From Acestrorhynchus altus (lineage: Eukaryota; Chordata; Actinopteri; Characiformes; Acestrorhynchidae), in contig CM067507.1 in assembly GCA_034509495.1 (NCBI GenBank), positions 12,524,648 through 12,588,647 of the forward strand: DNA of 64,000 bases, in the 5' to 3' direction. The position numbers and the translations under genes were made by a program. Each line of letters begins with the position of its first letter. Within the stretch, counting starts at the first letter, position 1. Of this stretch, positions 14,521 through 64,000 are shown in pieces. Below the pieces are notes generated by a model. The model was not told where the DNA came from and did no database searches. It was given only the letters and a program-made list of their open reading frames with translations.

Positions 14521-14884
14521 AGCCATCTAATCTTTAATATCTGTTACATTTACATTGCCATCTACATCCAATCAAAGTAGGACGGTTTGATCAGGATTTC
14601 AACTCAAGGAAGTGTCTGCGACTTAATCCCCTGAACTACTCTGAGCACAACAGTGCACTCCTAGAAATTACTAAATTGAACATTGCTCCTCTTCGCTTGC
14701 TCCTGCTCACTAATAAGTATATACAAATAAAAATACATCATCAAAAATGGCATCAGAAGGAAGTGTTAGACTGCAATTCTATTTGGACGGAAAGGTTATC
14801 AGGAACAAAAAATTTTGAGTGTAGACTAATATTGACAATATTTATAGCTACATATACACATTGGGTATAACAATATGGTAAACA

Positions 14885-15245
14885 TCTCAGAATGGAGTTG
14901 TAGAGGTTCCTAATGGTGTTCTGTGATACTCCATTCCAAGTTGTTCTCACCCAGTTCCTGCAGATTTTGTAGAATTGCTGGATGTGTGGCAACAAACTTT
15001 TGTGCTGGCCATTGCCTCCACATATGGATTCACTGGTTGTCTCCACCAAGACAAAGGTTGGACATGCCACTGAAGGTTACCTGCTGCCATTCTCAGCAAC
15101 TCCATGACAATATGGCTTGACTCCATTGCAGATGTGCATTGCAATCGGCCAATTAATTTTGATGATGATTGGATATCGGCTATGATACTCTCACTGGAAA
15201 ACCTCTGCAACAAGAAATGTGGCAGAGGATCAAAGCTAATTGAAG
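14885..15245. repeat. suspected decayed repeat, shared with 26100-26220
   Basis: The segment acatatggattcactggttg followed by tctccaccaagacaaaggt is echoed at 26133-26171 (acatatggatttgttggttg), with similar sequence around both. The open stretches on both strands look like by-products. Family unknown. Confidence 0.35.
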
Positions 15246-15891
15246 AAATCAAAGTCAAAGTCAAACTGAGGATTTAATTAAAAATAAAGAGAAGGAAGTG
15301 GCTGAAAAAACCCTGAATGAGTGGTATTCGTGGAGAGCAGGGACATTGCTTTGGCTCAGCTGAGTGGTGCTGGGGCTCAGGGAGTCGTGCCGACCCCTGG
15401 GTGGAAAGGCTCAAAACTGAACGGCTTAACCCTCCATACAGCTCCAGCTGGCATGGAAGTCCTTCTCTGCTGCTATAGCAACAGACAGATTGTGCACTGA
15501 AGCAGTGTACATCTGCCTCTGGCCCCTGGAGGCCAAGTGGACATTACTTTGGCCATAATTTCTAAATGACTTTATACAATCCAGTGAATAAATAGGTGGT
15601 GCTGGAAGAGTGTGAATTTTACAACATAGATGGAGGTATGGGGAAGAGAACAACAACCAGGAACTTTCTAGGTATCAGTGGTTGCATTTGCAAAATCTAC
15701 TGAGTCAAGCAGAAAAAGAATGGAAAACAAAACAAAAACTTCCCAGATACCCGGACTTTCCTATAAACATACCAAACGGTCACTGGGCTGGTACTCTGTC
15801 TGAACCATTAAGGGTAGGCCTTTGGTATCTTTAATTACAGAACAAAACCAAGCTGCCTTAAAATGCTTAGTTGTACAATCGACAACACTGA

Positions 15892-15895
<4 letters not shown>

Positions 15896-15959
<64 letters not shown>
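15896..15959. repeat. (GA)n microsatellite
   Basis: An almost pure AG dinucleotide run of more than 60 bases with one GC interruption near the end. Confidence 0.98.
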
Positions 15960-17046
15960 CGCTTTCTCTGTGTATTCCAAAAGGAGCTGTGAATAACAGC
16001 ACAGATTGTTATCAATGATGACCTGAAGAGGAATGTAAAAAGAACCAGGGGTTCTGTGGGCTGGTACATAAGATATGATGTGATACATTAAGTAGATGAA
16101 TTGTCAACATAGGGACCATCATACAGAGACAGCTTCTTGTGTTTCTCATGGATTCAAGAAATAAAATGCAAAACAATTTAACAAAAAAGTTGGAGTTCTG
16201 TTTTCTTGCGGGCCTTTACTCATTCTAGTTATAAACAAGTGGGCTGTGAGATGGGAAAGGTGGGGAACCCTTACATTAGATTGCAATCCATTGCTGTTCT
16301 TGTTTTTGCACAGTCAAAATAAGTGCTAAATGGTTTATTTCATTATTGTATAATTGTATTGTGTAAATGACACATTATATGGACAAAAGTACGCTTTACA
16401 ATGAGAGGGTACCTTAAACAATGTCACATTTTATTTCTTCCAAAGTCAAGAATATTAAAAAAAAGTTTATCCTGATTTTGTCTGTCTCTACTGTCTGGGG
16501 AAGAATTTCTATTAGATTTTGGAGCATTGCTGTGATGATTTGATTGCATTGAATGCCAAGAACAGTAGTGAGGTCATTTACAACTTCTACGAAAAGTACA
16601 GGAAAGAGCACTGTCATTCTGCATCTCATTGCTGGGGGGGGTTTATGCACCTCTAATCCACACCAGACGTTAGGTGGGAAAGGTTCATAATCAGAACAAC
16701 ATTTACAATGAAACAAATGTAATCATTTTTTAAGCCTTTAATCATGTTCCTATTTTTCCACATCTTACTCCAGCAAGGTTCCTCGCAAGAGTAAAAGTGT
16801 TAAAGAACCCGGTGTAGTGCCATCATTTTAAGAGTGTAGACCAACAGACAGCAGCAGAAATCAGCAAGTTACATTCCATTCACGCATGTGCAAAACAGCA
16901 CCCCCACCCCCCCATCCCCCGGTACCACAGTTTTCCCTGAAACTGTCTGACACTTGAAGTCCCAAGTGAGAAATGAAGAAAGATGAGGCAGGGAGAGGAA
17001 AAGTAAAGGAATGAGAAAGAGTGAGAGATGGCACACTAGGGATGCA

Positions 17047-17128
17047 AGAAGAGAAGAGAAGAGAAGAGAAGAGAAGAGAAGAGAAGAGAAGAGAAGAGAA
17101 GAGAAGAGAAGAGAAGAGAAGAGAAGAG
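17047..17128. repeat. (GAGAA)n pentanucleotide tract
   Basis: About 16 perfect units, all purine on the plus strand. The frames read through it are low-complexity artefacts. Confidence 0.98.
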
Positions 17129-19149
17129 GTGTATTGACTGGAGATAGCAGCAGTGAGTAGGTTGTGAGCTCAGGTGCACTAGGCTGAAACAGTGGCATAG
17201 AGTGATGTCACAGCATGTCATTCTGTGGGGGAGGCAAGAGCAGTTCCTAAAGTGGGCTGAAAACATCTGACACCATTATTATTGTTATGATACAAGCAAT
17301 TACAGAGAGGTTTGGCTGTGTGACATGAAAGCATGCTTCGTAAAGATGTGAAATTACCTGCATGCTGAAGCCAGTCTGCATTCACCACATCCCAAAACCT
17401 CTTGAAAACAGCTACAAATCAGGAGGTAATTTGGGATATTATTAGGTTGGGTGCCATCCTGACAAGCTGGAGCGGCTACACTCAGACTGTCAGGGTGCTC
17501 TGTAATAAGAAAGCAACCAGCAGTGGGTGGGAATTTTGCTGATATACAGGACTGTCATTTTTACTTCACTCAGTGTATCTTCCCTTATTTTCACTTGGTT
17601 ACTGGGAAAAATCCAAACTATTAGGGCAAACATGGAATCCCACCAACTTACAAAATAAAAAACAAGGTAGGGGGGTCGACTGCACTTAACAAGTAATGAG
17701 GGATATACTTGGATGGCAAGAGAGAAAAAACAAAACAAAAACAACCAAAAAAAACCAAAAAACCCTGCGAGGTCAAACGTCGCTTCTAAAAAGGTGCTCA
17801 TCACTGCTGCTCCTCCTGGATTACCATACAGTGCCACCACTGACTGACATGATCTCCAGGCATAATTCTGCTGACATCAGGGCATTAGTTAGTGCTGCTG
17901 CAGTTATATTTCTACCAGAACGGCAGCTGTTAGATGAGCTCTGGTTAATCTAATGACTAGCACAATACTGCCGTGCTCCTGGCTGCTCTTGCGGTGCAGA
18001 TCGCTGGGCTGGGCTGAGCTGATTGGCAGCACAATGCCCGCTCCCATCAGCCTGCCTGTCAAGGTCAATCCTACCATCTGCCTACAGGGACAGGGAGTAA
18101 AAAGAAAAGAAGGAAGAGAGAGAGGGTGGGAGAGAGATAAAGGGAGATATTCTAGAAGTGAAATCAGCAAATCATCTTCCCCTCTATTCAAGTCAAAATC
18201 AGACTTTACCATCATTCTTTTTTTTTTTTCCTCCCTGCCTCCCCCGTCTCCGGTCCCTTTCAGGCCCAAAGTGATATGCCCTGAAACCGGGAGGCAAAAT
18301 TGTGAAAAAGTACTGTGTAAATATTCTTGATAACCTTAAGGCATATTATTCAGCATCTATTAAGAAATGTTCAGTATAAATATTCAGTGACTACTAAAAA
18401 AATATTACAGTATATTAGCAAAATGAAGGAATTGAAGCCTGACAGATCCTTCAACAGCTACACCATAATGGGGGTTGCTTAAAGGGTTATTGCTAGTAGT
18501 GCAATGGTATGTGTACTTGTGTCAATCTGTCAGAGTACGGACCTCATAGTTCAGTGTGCACAGAGAATACACAGTATACACAGAAGCAAAGTTCACAAGC
18601 CCAAGTTCCAGTGTAATCTGGATTCGCATGGTATTGTGGGAATTGTAATAGATTCACAAGTGTTGTTATGGCAACTGTAACCTTGTTGTCACTCCTCCAC
18701 CACTGCAAATAAAAACGCCTTTTTTGTGAGAAGGACAGTGGTGGTGTTTTTCTCCCATTGTACTGAATTCATATCGAGCCAAGAGCTGTAAACCGATGTG
18801 AACTGAAACATGCCACCCTTAGTTATTGCACATTTCAGCAATTCTACATTTTAACTGGCTGTTTTTTTTTAACTCGAGCAAAGCTTGGATAGAGTTGCAC
18901 TGTGTATAGACATTGTTCAACAGACTGATCCTCCATCCCACAGTGCCTTGATGCTTGATCTCTGTCAGCTGTATGTAAATAACTTCCTGAAATATTTGCA
19001 AATGCTTTCAAATGTTCATATTCCTGCATAAATTGGACACAAAACATCAGATTTTCAAACAAGCCCTAAAAGTAAGGAGAACCACATAAAAAAATCACAA
19101 TGTAACATTGGATCATGTTAAGCAATAAATATCTGTGATCTCAATGATT

Positions 19150-19860
19150 AGTAAATCATTTGGAGATGAAATTCGAGTCAGGTGTGTAAATTAGCGGGTG
19201 TAAGTGGCCATATGTTTTGTGGACAGATGAGTCCAATTGTTTAAATGACAAGCTTTATGTCTGCACAAATTAAAACGCTGCATTACAACATAAAACCCCC
19301 CTCGTTTCTGAGCAACATGGTGGTTGTTGTATTATGGTTTGGCACTATTTTACTGCATCTGTGCCAGAATGGCTAGCCATCATTGATGGAACAGTTAATT
19401 CTGAATTATACCTGTAAATTTTAAAGTGAATGTCAGGATATCTGTTCATGAGCTGAATCTCAAGAGAGTGTGGGCCATGCAGCAAGACAACAATCCTAAG
19501 TTATCCACAAGCTATTCTACCAAAGAATGTTTAAAGGAGAATAAAGTTAATATTTTGGAATGGTCCAGTCAAAGTGCTGACCTTACTCTTGTAGAGATGT
19601 TGTGGAAGGACTTAAAGCAAATTCCTCCAAGCCAGAATTAATCAACAGTTACTGGAAATGTTTAACTGCAGTTATTGCTGCCCTTGATGGTCACACAAGA
19701 CAGCAAAGGTTCACATACTGCCACTCATATGTAATATTGCATCACTTTCTTTAAAAATAAATGTCTAATATTTTTGTCTCATCTGTTTGACTTGGTTCTC
19801 ATTATGTTTGAACTTTCATAATTCATAAGACCACAAACCTTTTAGGCACCACATTATCTT
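19150..19860 (+). mobile_element. Tc1-like element remnant of a second subfamily
   Basis: The sequence tggacagatgagtccaa encodes the WTDESN-type first catalytic motif. An open stretch at 19426-19641 keeps QQDNNPK and DLTLVEMLW, the regions of the second Asp and the Glu. The reading frame is broken elsewhere and the terminal repeats were not found. It differs clearly from the 1/8636/35983 family. Confidence 0.8.
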
Positions 19861-21078
19861 TCTTTTTCTTTTCTTTTTTTTTTTTTTTTAAAACAATATT
19901 TTGAAAGTTGGGATAGTATTACTGAGGTATCTAAAAGATTTAGGAATCAAAAGCCACCATCACTCACTTGGCTTCAAAATTTATCTGCAGCAAGCACACT
20001 CAGCAAGAAGTTGCACAACTACAGTCCTCCAACTGCACAGCTTAAGGCAAAAAGCACAGAAGCTCGATGATCCTTCCTGGAGTAACCATAGGCCTTGTGA
20101 CAGACCGGGACTGCATATGAAAAGCATCCAATCTATCTATTTTCCCAAAAGTAGCTGAGTCACTACAAGGGCTTCAAGCACTTGTCAACTGGATTTCATG
20201 CAAACACTTTAAAAGTTCTCCACAAAAAAAAAACCAGTATGGATTTCAATGTAAAAGTGTACATCGACCTGACTGGCAAATAACACTACGCACCACTGCA
20301 TTTGAAACGCACACACACAATGCTAATCTGGGAAATATAATATTGATTCACTCCTGAATCTTAATGCACGCACTGCTGTAAAGTGCAGAAAGCAGTGAAG
20401 ACATTACCAAAAATATATTCCTTGATGAATTTCTTGGACATTTACTAAAAATGCTAATTAAATTCAAATTTTCACTTTTTCTAGCCTGCTGTATTGATGT
20501 TTCTCAATGTGATCAATCAAAAACAGGAACAGGTCAATTGTGTTTGCCTATAATTGTGACTTAGATAACAATCAAGCCACATTTTAATCAGTAATCAATG
20601 CAGAAATCCAGGTACCTCCAAAGGGTTCCCTTACTTTTCCTTGAAACCACTGATGCATTTATGCTTACGGTGTTTTACTATCATTTTGACTTGCTGCTTC
20701 TTAAGAAATTACAGTTGTTGAAATCATTACAAACCCAAAAACTCAAATATTCCTCAGGTATTCAATTCCTTTAATTACAACACATTTACAGCTGCTTACA
20801 AACAAAAAGCTCTCATTTTAAATATACATCTTTAGATTACTACACCGTTTTTATTCATACACAGTCTTTGTTACTGCTTTGTTCATTAGGACACATTGCA
20901 AGAGATGGGGAAGTATGTTCCAGTACATGAAAGCAAAGGTCAGAAAGAGACATTTTTATCCAATATTAAAACCCCACAGAGCCCATCAATGATACTTAGC
21001 ATTAAAAAGCAAACATTAAAAATGAATATTTCCCCACTTGCAGGCCTGAGGGAGATGAGGGAATGTGAGCACAGTGCC

Positions 21079-21484
21079 GTGTGTGCGTGTGTGCGTGCGT
21101 GCATGCGTGCGTGTGTGTGTGGTGGGAGTTCAAACTGACTGAAGCATGCTGGTAATACTTTTTGTCATAATGTCCAAGGCTCTTTCACCTTCTCTCATCG
21201 TCCCAACCACCCCCCCCCCCCCCCAAACACACACACACACACACACTTACTTCTCTTCGTTCTTCACTATCTCTCACACACACACGCACACACACACACA
21301 GAGCTGGGCTAAAATTAGCGGTACACTGCTAGAGAAGAAAACGCTCAGTGCAGAGGAAAATACAAGAGACCCACGCAGTCTGAGGAGAGGAGCCACTGTG
21401 AGAATATGCTATTTCTGTGGCAGTACGGACACACACACGAGGACACATGCATGCACACATGCTTGCACACATACACACATGCAT
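21079..21484. repeat. cluster of short GT/AC and poly(C) tracts
   Basis: GTGC-rich repeats at 21079-21121, a run of about 15 C at 21210-21224, and AC runs at 21226-21246, 21274-21300 and 21428-21484, with ordinary sequence between. Confidence 0.9.
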
Positions 21485-24400
21485 ACAACAAACAACAATC
21501 CTATTCTTTTGTCTTCTGATGACAACGAAACATTCAAAACCTAAGGGGCTCGTGTCTCCATGGAAACAATCAGGGATTATAGCAATCAATGATGTTGGCC
21601 CTAAAATAGTCACTATCATAACTGCTGAATTTTGTAGTGAACGTGCTGTAATTTAGCAGCCTGTGTGGATCTACACTCTCTGAAGAGAGAAAGAATTCAC
21701 AACCCCTCATTACATTCAAGTCTTCAATTATAAAGGAAGAAAAAAAGAGAAGCCCAAAACATCCAAAGGCAGGAAATTTAGTTGCACAGGGTATTCCTCC
21801 ATTAACTTACAATTACAGTGGCTCCAATCGCTGCAGAACCCAGGGCCAAACAGTGCTGTGTGTTGCATAATTGATCTTTTCTGTGACATATACTGCCGAC
21901 TCAATCAAGCACTATGCTTCCTTACCTTGTCAAACAAAGGGTTTCTGGTTCAATAACATTACGGTGAAAAAGGTTTAGGCACTTAAGCACATTATTAAGA
22001 AACAAAAGAAGAAAGTAGCTGATATGTTGAAGGGGTGTACACAAAGATATCAGAGTGTCATCAAATTAACACAATTCTCAAACAATAGATTTTCAAATAA
22101 TAGTTTACATGAAAAGACTGGTTAAACAGTGGTTCATATTGTGTTGTGTGTATAGCAGTGCCATAATCTCAAAAATCCCAATGTTCTGATTGTATAAAAA
22201 AATCAACTTTTCTTTTACTCTTTTTGTGCATTTATGAGTTTCCATAAAACTGCATTAAAAAAATCACAACATTGCAACACATTGAAACAGAGCCCTGCAT
22301 CTTGAAACGGGTACATGACTAGGTTATTGCCAATATGCAATATCAACACCATTTCCCCAGCCAGTGCACTGAAGTGTCAATTCCATCACAAACTCGCCTG
22401 ATTTAACATCATTAAGCACTGAATGCAGTGATGGAAAACCACAACTCTTACTTTCAAGTTTTTTATACTTTTTCTAATATTAGTGTGTAACTGAGCACAT
22501 ACACACTTATTGTCTAGAAAACAGGCTATTCATTATAATTTGCACAAGTGTCAAAAGCATTTGCATTATATTTTGACTTGGAAAACAATAAGATTAAGGT
22601 ATATAACTCAAACAACCCAAAATAAAAACAAGGGTTCAAATGAGTACTTATATGTGTATAAGCTCTGAATACAAACACACACACTCCACTATGGTCCACT
22701 GCACGTTTTAAACCAAATTACAGCTGAATGGCTTCATTATCGACCATATTCCTCCCTGCACACCAGAGCAGAACCAAAAACACTAAGTGGCTGGAAGTTT
22801 GGAGTTCTCAAAATTTCACCCTGAAGACACAGTGATACAAGCACATACTGAGAAAGCCTAAAAGTAGACATACAAACACTAGATGAACATGTTTATGTGG
22901 TATTTCACACCTGTGTAACTTAGGAATTGCAAAAGCTGGACATGAGATATAATGTGTTCTTTCATAACAACTGCTGCTGGGTTGGACAAGCTTTACAGAA
23001 TGCAGACACAAATAGTTCAGGTTACTGAGTATTAGCCTACAGCACAATTTTACCCACAAAATATCTAAAACTTCAAATGTGTAAAAAATTCAATGTAAAA
23101 GGTTACACTTACAGAACAGACTGAGTGTACATACATACAGCTGACCATTAATTTCTAATAAATTGTTATTAAACGGAGTAATTCCTGGAAATGATGTGTT
23201 GACTTTTTGTCAAGGTATCTATTAAGATTGTATCACTGGATATTAAATGTGGCCTAGAATGAACAGAAAACTGCACTGTGTTTCCATGGCACAGTTGAAC
23301 GAGAGTTCAGTATATGGGCGTGACATACACTGTTCTCACTTTGTGGTAAAAATATCCAGCATAGCCAAAAAATCCGTAAAAAAATGATTTCAAAAATCAC
23401 CAAATCTGTTACAAAACCTCTTGTAACAATATATAAGATGGCTCAATATACTGTATTTACACGCACACCAAACCCAACAAAAAAGCAACAGCCTTTTGAC
23501 AACTAAAGCTGCAATGCAAAAAAACCACAACAGCCACAGTGTTTTATTATATGCCTAATCAGTTTTAGGAGACAAACAGCACTTTGACAGTCTCTACTAT
23601 TTAAAAAAGTGCTGCTACTTAAACTACTCTATTGGCTGTGGTTTTTCCTGTGTTGAGAGTTAATTATACATCAGAAGCAGATCATCAAAGTGGCGTGTGA
23701 GTAGGCCAAATCCAGGAAACTGTGTGAGTGCTAGGCTAAAAGCCAACACAAGGTGATCAGCTACAATCTCATCACCCAACTTCACAGGGCAGAGATTGCA
23801 CAGACAGAACAGTTGCATTATTTGATAAGACTTTGTGAAAGTTGCAAGAATCTTGTCCTAGTGGTAAAAACAACGATATGAGCCATCAAGATAACAGGGT
23901 TGTAAACAGGCTTGTAAAATGTCAAAGAACCGAAAACACTGAATAAATACATTCTGTTTTTAAAATAACTGTATAACTTCAGTCCTCGTGTCATGCAGAT
24001 TTCTACACCCTACCGTTATTCACCATTACAGAAATGTCCAAATTACCTTTTCGGTGTGATTAACACAGGACATGACACAAAAAGTTCTCTATGATCAGAT
24101 TTACACTTTTTTTAATTGAAACTACAGAATCAGTAGTGTGTGTATGTAACAGTGTAGCTTATACAAGATACTGTTGTAGTCAGGCCAAATGATTTGCCAT
24201 GTACTCTTTCTGCTGAACCATGACAACTCAAAGAACCACCTGGACGCTTAAAAGGTCTGGTTAAAGGGTTCTTCACAGTGGTGGAATTGCTTTTGTAAAT
24301 GGCTCTATGTAGAACCTTTTAAAATGATTGTATACAGCACCAAAGGTGTTCTTTTAACTGTTTCGACATTATGTTCAATGTTGTGATTTGTGGCTGGAAA

Positions 24401-24665
24401 GCTTAAAAGAACTGGCTATGTGCCAGTGGAGTGAGCTGTGAAAAAAATAACATGAGACAAAGGAGACAACAGACATGGAAACATATTAACCAGTTCTCTC
24501 CAAACGGTAGGCTGTACCAAGAGACAACACTTCAGGAAGGATCTACAATATAGACAGCAAACTCAGTTCTATGGAACGGCTATAGACTGCACACACATCC
24601 ACAAGTTCCACTAAAGTGGACTTTTAAAGACAAGTGCAACATATGAGAAGCAGTTGCTTTCCTAC

Positions 24666-63612
<38,947 letters not shown>

Positions 63613-64000
63613 CTGTTTCACAAGAGGTGCACATCTTAGCCACAGAAACAAACTCATGATTGGTTGTCTAGAACCTGGCATGGATACATTTACTAATCTA
63701 AAAAATTATACAGAGGAGTAAAAAGCTATGGGATTCCAAGAGAGGTCAATCAGTTCACAGTATTGTGCACTAGAACATGTTCAACCGTCAAGAATCATTA
63801 CTGATAACTGTAATCTTTCCTATTACAGTATTCTTCTACATCAGTAACTACCGTGCTCACATATGCTAATCGCATATAAGTCATAACATTGTTACATACC
63901 CTTGCACCTTTCCCCACCCCCATTCAGTGAGTGCAGTGAGGGAAGCATCACACCAGTTTGAACACTTGAAGCTGCCTATTAAAATAAACTTGCCTTGCTT

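Larger units (their letters stand above)
394..24665. other. region 3' of the last recognised exon
   Basis: No coding exon is convincingly visible in these 24 kb. By gene direction this should be an intron or introns plus the 3' end of l3mbtl4. The identifiable content is listed separately: Tc1-like remnants, a dispersed repeat family, microsatellites and small duplications. Long stretches show no repeat or gene I recognise, notably 394-2660, 5600-8630, 9910-14280, 21670-24660 and most of 15700-19150. A relatively GC-rich, repeat-free patch at about 17940-18090 could be a conserved element. Confidence 0.6.

Noticed and set aside
16869..17266. Ser/Leu-rich open frames on the minus strand
   Set aside because: Produced by the (GAGAA)n tract; no start context, domain or splice structure.
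63893..64000. Next upstream l3mbtl4 exon at the window edge
   Set aside because: No MBT-like sequence with splice sites is visible in the last 388 bases.

Overview
The window is vertebrate nuclear DNA, almost certainly from a teleost fish. It is about 2% coding. The only gene I can support is a long, intron-rich minus-strand gene with GT/AG splice sites. The rest is the repeat mix typical of fish: several decayed Tc1-like elements, hAT-like MITEs, an L2-clade LINE, SINE-like tails and long CA/TA/GA microsatellites. Some short repeats resemble ones I associate with otophysan fishes (catfishes and characins), but that placement is weak. There is no prokaryotic organisation, no CRISPR, and no tRNA or rRNA.

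The gene encodes an L(3)MBT-like Polycomb-group chromatin reader, best matched to l3mbtl4. I pieced together nine consecutive coding exons by hand. Read on the minus strand they are: 63612-63461 and 62335-62259 (MBT repeat 2); 54390-54305 (linker); 53784-53674 and 49597-49483 (MBT repeat 3); 48154-48043 and 40365-40183 (C2HC zinc finger plus an acidic tail); 31187-31038 (a basic exon with an AT-hook-like core); and 24739-24666 (a charged segment). Splice phases agree at all eight junctions, and the joined 320-codon frame has no stop. The first MBT repeat and N-terminus lie beyond base 64000. The C-terminal SAM-domain exons expected for this family were not found in bases 1-24665; they may have been missed, lie below base 1, or be absent.

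Region by region. Bases 1-24665 lie 3' of the last recognised exon and hold five Tc1-like or Tc1-derived segments, an older repeat family and several microsatellites. The 24.7-40.2 kb introns carry a SINE-like tail, two MITE-type elements, an internally deleted Tc1-like element that starts inside a (TA)n(CA)n tract, a 1.46 kb Tc1 element nested in an older repeat, and an L2 LINE fragment. The 40.4-48 kb intron has a cluster of MITEs, a 200 bp compound microsatellite joined to a second copy of the deleted Tc1-like element, and a possible conserved non-coding block. The 49.6-63.5 kb introns hold a 20 bp perfect inverted repeat, a (CA)n tract, a third copy of the deleted element with an open 105-codon DNA-binding ORF, and a roughly 230 bp block present twice in direct orientation on either side of an MBT exon.

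No novel multi-gene system is visible. The points most worth following up are the duplicated block around the MBT exon, the transposase-derived ORF that keeps only its DNA-binding half, the perfect 20 bp inverted repeat, and the missing SAM end of the gene.
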